The notes beneath the pieces were generated by a model. The model was not told the DNA's origin. It saw only the letters and a list, made by a program, of their open reading frames with translations, and made no database searches. A stretch of DNA of 64,000 nucleotides. Origin: Lacipirellula parvula. GTDB lineage: Bacteria > Planctomycetota > Planctomycetia > Pirellulales > Lacipirellulaceae. Both the position numbers and the translations under genes were made by a program. Positions 60,550-64,000 of this stretch are shown here, one piece after another. The number at the start of each line of letters is the position of its first letter. Position 1 is the first letter of the stretch. Where the stretch lies: the NCBI RefSeq assembly GCF_009177095.1, contig NZ_AP021861.1, forward strand, positions 4,632,501 to 4,696,500, given 5' to 3'.

Positions 60550-61131
60550 ATGCGGCGAGTATTTCGCCCCACGCGAATCAGTTCGAGGACGCATCGGCAA
60601 TCAACTTCGACAACCGCTGCAAGCGGCAACCTCCTTCTAGATCGCAAGTTCAATGTAACGCCTCGGAGGCTGTTCGGGCAGCAGGACTGGCGAGCGCCTG
60701 CAGGCCAGCCGCCGGCCGTTGGTAAGAATGAACATCCCGGCAGCCGACATCGCGACGCCAAATACATCGGGCAACTTCGCTTAGGGCGCCTGCAACTCGC
60801 CGGCGGCTCTTGCGTACGGCTATTTCGGCCTACCAAGATCATGTATGGAGCTGCGACTTCGTCACCGATCAGCGGCGCGATGTTGGCGCGTACGGAGTTC
60901 GACGCACTACTGGAGGCGAAGATTCTGATCGAACGGCGGCGCTTCACGCCGGCCGGCCAGAGAGCTCATTCGGCCGTCGAACTCACTGATCAACCGCAAG
61001 TTAGCGATTGGCGAACGACCCTGGAGAAGTTGGTTAATCGCTGGCCGCGCAGTCGGCAAACGACGAGCGTCCATGTCGAGCAGGGCGATGGTCGCGTCGA
61101 TTTACTGAGCTCTCGCACGCTGTTGGTTTAG
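60550..61131 (+). CDS. uncertain open frame, possible hypothetical protein
   Basis: A 193-codon frame from ATG 60550 is very Arg/Ser/Thr-rich in its first half (RTHRQSTSTTAAS) and more protein-like in the second (LLEAKILIERRRFTPAGQRAH, WRTTLEKLVNRW). It has no ribosome site. It may be partly coding or not at all; nothing else is supported in 60506-61259. Confidence 0.3.
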   Translation: MRRVFRPTRISSRTHRQSTSTTAASGNLLLDRKFNVTPRRLFGQQDWRAPAGQPPAVGKNEHPGSRHRDAKYIGQLRLGRLQLAGGSCVRLFRPTKIMYGAATSSPISGAMLARTEFDALLEAKILIERRRFTPAGQRAHSAVELTDQPQVSDWRTTLEKLVNRWPRSRQTTSVHVEQGDGRVDLLSSRTLLV

Positions 61132-61259
61132 CACGCTGACCGCTAGTGCGTTTGAGTAACGACGCCATCAAAGGCTTCAACGCGCGATCATGGATGGCTG
61201 AAGCGCGTGGCGACTTCAGTCCTCTGGCATCTTGGAGTCTTGCATGCGTGTAGCGGCAG

Positions 61260-62789
61260 TTAGGGGGCCGGAGTATCAGCGGCGGCTTGCTGCGGTTGCT
61301 TGAGCCTCACAAGCAACCACTGCTCGGTCTGATTTTTACCAAGGTGAAGCAAGCAGGGCGCTTCATCCTTTGTAAGGTTATAAAGCCCAGTCTCAATCAC
61401 GTTCGTTTTGTTGTCGCCGACGGTGAAGGCGACCCGTTGCGTCTTCTTGTCAATCGAACCTTGGACGACTTGATTCTGCTTGGTCGCTGAATCGGTGTAA
61501 TTTCCGCGGATGACGCCCTCCTTATTCACTGCCAGCTGAATGCTGATGTCGGAATTGGTTTGGTCGGGCTTCATGAAGGCGAAGACGCCTAACGGAAGCC
61601 AGTCTCCGTCAGGGGAGGCACTTGCCGCGGCGCCCGCTGCGGCAATCTGATCGGCCTGATCGTAGTACTGCTCAGACGTGCCGGCGTCATCGCCGTTGAC
61701 GTAGACGTTGCCGTCCTCGTAGGTGACGTTGTTACCGTAGTCGTAGTACGTAGGCGGCACGTCGGAGTAACCGCAGTAGGCCGACGCCGAGTCCCAGGTG
61801 CAGGCGTTCCACACAGCGCCCGCCGCCCAACCGGCGGCGAACCAGGCGCCGGGATACTGAGCGTACCAGCCCCGCCCGTAGACGCCCCAGTGCGAGAAGT
61901 TGGTTCTCACTGCGGCCCCGGCCACATATCGACCCGACGGCGTGACGCGCGCAAACCCTGCCGCTGCGCCGCGCGGTCCGGCGGTCGCTCCGCGAACGGC
62001 GGCTCCCCCTTCAGGACCGCGCACGCCGCCGACGGCAGCGACTTGGCCGCCGGGGCCGACGCCCACCGCACGCCCTGCCTCCGCGCCGCCGGCTCCTTTC
62101 ACGCCACCTGCCGCGGCGACGCCGCCGCGCGGTCCTTCAGCGACGGCGCGACCAGCCGTATTCCCGCGCGGCCCGGTGACCGAGATCCCCGCCGCTTCGC
62201 CGCCGCGAGGTCCCTCCGCAGTTCCCTTGTTCACATCGAACGCGCCGCCGTCTCCCGCGGGAAGCTGACTCGCAGAACGGTTCGTGCCGGCGCTTCGCCC
62301 TTGCATGCCTTCATCGGACGGCAGTCCCAAGAAACTGCTGAGCTGATCGCGGCTCGGCGCGGAGTATCGATTGCCCGCGGCGCCAGCGCCGGCTCCGCCA
62401 AATTCTCGGCCCGCCGCGCCCCCACCCGCGCGCTCGCCCGCGGCGCCAAAGTTCGCGCCCCCGCGGTTCTGTAAGCCACCTCCACCTGGATTTGCGAGTC
62501 GCCCCGGCGAGGGGATCTGCCCGCCGCCAAAATTTGACGGGCCAGGTCGCGCTCCGCCTCCACCGTACGCGCCACCGCCGCCGTAACCGCCGCCACGATA
62601 TCCGCCGCCGCCATAACCTCCTCCGCCGTACCCGCCGCCAGGCCGCGCTCCGCCGGAGAAGCCGCCGCCTCCGCCGCGACTCATACCGCCGCCACCACCG
62701 CCTCCGCCGCGGCCGCGCCCCCACGTAAGATCTGTCGGCAGCAGGCACATCGCGACGCAAACCAGAGTCAGCGCGAATCGAGAAGTCAT
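61260..62789 (-). CDS. secreted glycine-rich protein
   Basis: The protein has 509 residues from ATG 62789, with GGGA about 10 nt upstream; an in-frame ATG at 62819 is less likely. A signal peptide (TSRFALTLVCVAMCLLPTDLTWG) is followed by a Gly/Arg-rich region (about 25-120, with YGGGGYGGGG repeats). An Ala/Gly/Arg low-complexity zone (ISVTGPRGN, GPRGGVAAAGG) and a tyrosine-rich part (YCGYSDVPPTYYDYGNNVTY) come next. The C-terminal domain of strands (GVIRGNYTDSATKQNQVVQGSIDKKTQRVAFTVG) is the only compact domain. It is of a type common in planctomycetes with unknown function, possibly in the cell surface. Confidence 0.75.
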   Translation of the reverse strand: MTSRFALTLVCVAMCLLPTDLTWGRGRGGGGGGGGMSRGGGGGFSGGARPGGGYGGGGYGGGGYRGGGYGGGGAYGGGGARPGPSNFGGGQIPSPGRLANPGGGGLQNRGGANFGAAGERAGGGAAGREFGGAGAGAAGNRYSAPSRDQLSSFLGLPSDEGMQGRSAGTNRSASQLPAGDGGAFDVNKGTAEGPRGGEAAGISVTGPRGNTAGRAVAEGPRGGVAAAGGVKGAGGAEAGRAVGVGPGGQVAAVGGVRGPEGGAAVRGATAGPRGAAAGFARVTPSGRYVAGAAVRTNFSHWGVYGRGWYAQYPGAWFAAGWAAGAVWNACTWDSASAYCGYSDVPPTYYDYGNNVTYEDGNVYVNGDDAGTSEQYYDQADQIAAAGAAASASPDGDWLPLGVFAFMKPDQTNSDISIQLAVNKEGVIRGNYTDSATKQNQVVQGSIDKKTQRVAFTVGDNKTNVIETGLYNLTKDEAPCLLHLGKNQTEQWLLVRLKQPQQAAADTPAP

Positions 62790-62861
62790 GGAGATATTCC
62801 CAATGAGTTTGTTAAGCATTTGGCAAGCGATCTGCTTTTCAACGTCTTACTTTTGAACGTG

Positions 62862-63800
62862 TCACTTTTTTACGTTGCGACGCACAATCACTTCGTCGCT
62901 GTCTGGCAGCGAAGTTGCGTCGAGCGAACGATCGACCGATTGCCAAGAGTATGCGTTGTCGTCGAGTCGCTGCAGTCGATTGATGGCTGACGTCGTGGCG
63001 CCATCGACCGTGACGCCGCTGACTGACGCTTGCCAGCCTCCTTCGGTCGGCGTCCAGACTCCGACGGCGAACGAACCGTCGGCGCCAAAGTTCCACGACT
63101 GAACATGCCCCGCTTGAGCGTTCCAGCCGATGATTTGCACGCCGCTGGTCTCGACGCCGTCGGCAGCCTTCGTCGTGTACTTTCTCTCCACGAAGCTCTT
63201 GTCGCCGATCCACTTGCATTCAGACTTCGTCGTCACGCCTCCTTCTTCGGCGGTCCACGAACCGATCAGCCACTGCATATCGGCGATGTGCTCGTGAGCC
63301 GTGCCGCCGTCCGTACGCGCCTCGCGCACGGAGGCCATTAACCAACGTCCGTCGACTTTGGTGTGGACGACCGAGTAGTCGCTACTCGTCGATTCGCCCG
63401 CAGGAGGGAGCGTCAGGACTGTATGCCCATCTTCGATGGCTACCGTCGGACTGACGAACCGCACCGAGTCGATCGCCAGCGCGAGCGAAGCGCCAGGATT
63501 CGCCTTGAAGAAATCGGCGTAGCAGCTTTCGATCGCCGCTTGGCCGGCGTGCTCGTTCCCCGATTCGTCGACGTACTCGCCGTTGGCCGTCCAGAGTGCT
63601 GCGATCGCCTTCGCATCGCCGCGATTGAATGCGTCGGTAAACGCGTCCGCCGTCTTTTGGATCGCCGCCACGTTTTCGTCGACGGCTTTTGCCGCCGGGG
63701 CTGCCGCGCCGCTCGCCTGCGGTTGCTGCGCTCGAGCCAACTGCGAAATTGTTGAGCACGCGACAAGCGAAGCGGCTACGGCTACGGTCCGGAAATTCAT
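62862..63800 (-). CDS. secreted SgcJ/EcaC (NTF2/SnoaL)-like protein
   Basis: This 312-residue protein starts at ATG 63800, with AGG upstream. A signal peptide (TVAVAASLVACSTISQLARAQ) is followed by an NTF2-like domain at about 40-160 (IQKTADAFTDAFNRGDAKAIAALWTANGEYVDESG; VRFVSPTVAIEDGHTVLTL). This is the core of SgcJ/EcaC-family proteins and of many unrelated SnoaL-like proteins. A second beta-rich domain follows, with GSWTAEEGGVTTKSECKW and a Trp-rich middle. The role is probably binding or catalysis on a small ligand in the periplasm, unknown. It is followed 72 bp later by the glycine-rich gene on the same strand. Confidence 0.8.
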   Translation of the reverse strand: MNFRTVAVAASLVACSTISQLARAQQPQASGAAAPAAKAVDENVAAIQKTADAFTDAFNRGDAKAIAALWTANGEYVDESGNEHAGQAAIESCYADFFKANPGASLALAIDSVRFVSPTVAIEDGHTVLTLPPAGESTSSDYSVVHTKVDGRWLMASVREARTDGGTAHEHIADMQWLIGSWTAEEGGVTTKSECKWIGDKSFVERKYTTKAADGVETSGVQIIGWNAQAGHVQSWNFGADGSFAVGVWTPTEGGWQASVSGVTVDGATTSAINRLQRLDDNAYSWQSVDRSLDATSLPDSDEVIVRRNVKK

Positions 63801-63944
63801 GAGAGTGCCTGAAGGAAAAGTCAGCGTCGTTCGGGATCGAACGACTACTTAGATCGGATAGACTGCCGGATGCAGTTTGTTTCAAGCTAGCCGCCGGCAG
63901 TCTGGAATACAAGGAAATGCCAAGATGGGGCATGGAGCTCCTAG

Positions 63945-63964
63945 GGAATCTCTGGGCAGATTCC
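63945..63964. repeat. small hairpin near the window end
   Basis: ggaatct / agattcc (63945-63951, 63958-63964) pairs around ctgggc. It lies in the region upstream of the SgcJ-like gene (63801-64000), where no other gene is supported. Confidence 0.4.
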
Positions 63965-64000
63965 TGAAAGGACGTCCCGGACGAGCGAAGAGCCGGAGAC

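Overview
The window looks like a chromosome segment of a GC-rich planctomycete, most likely of the Pirellulales. The signs are a BBP7-type outer-membrane barrel, a PEP-CTERM/dockerin-type secreted protease, a glycine-rich secreted protein, GTG/TTG starts, and many large GC-rich palindromic intergenic repeats. No rRNA or marker gene fixes the species, so the placement is inferred from gene families.

Left backbone (1-21.6 kb). A 5'-truncated BBP7 barrel is followed by a fused fatty acyl-AMP ligase/ACP/oxoamine synthase. Next comes a compact four-gene locus (6276-11526) with a WXG100-like small protein, two small proteins and a membrane-anchored ATPase with three tandem FtsK-like domains, which together resemble a minimal type VII-like secretion or translocation system. 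Then follow a DUF1810 protein, a HExxH-like protein, an OprB-type porin, and a C5-methyltransferase restriction-modification locus whose endonuclease gene is frameshifted. A CurA-type oxidoreductase and a tRNA-Ser(CGA) close the region.

Mobile island (21.7-48.5 kb). Two integrative elements appear to sit in tandem at the 3' end of the tRNA-Ser gene. Element 1 (about 15.7 kb) is bounded by a 57-bp near-repeat of the tRNA 3' half. It carries a tyrosine integrase, an excisionase-like gene, a lone phage tape-measure protein, a PEP-CTERM subtilase, a serine recombinase, an origin-like region of inverted and direct repeats, an SF3-type helicase and a tightly overlapping string of small ORFans. Element 2 (about 11 kb) begins with its own integrase abutting the second att copy. 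It carries an HNH gene overlapping a gene with a HEPN-like motif, a beta-helix protein, a tape-measure-like fragment and a recombinase remnant, and ends near a third, shorter tRNA-end copy.

Right backbone (48.5-64 kb). A zinc-ribbon/ExbB-type gene is broken by two frameshifts and is followed by the C-terminal remnant of a serine recombinase. Then come an RND efflux pair (adaptor plus HAE1-type pump), a YhaO/YhaN-like nuclease and SMC-type ATPase pair, and two secreted proteins (glycine-rich, and SnoaL/NTF2-like).

The two most interesting stretches are the WXG100/FtsK locus and the tandem tRNA-Ser elements with an isolated tape-measure gene and an origin-like repeat region. All calls are by reading the sequence; no database search was run.
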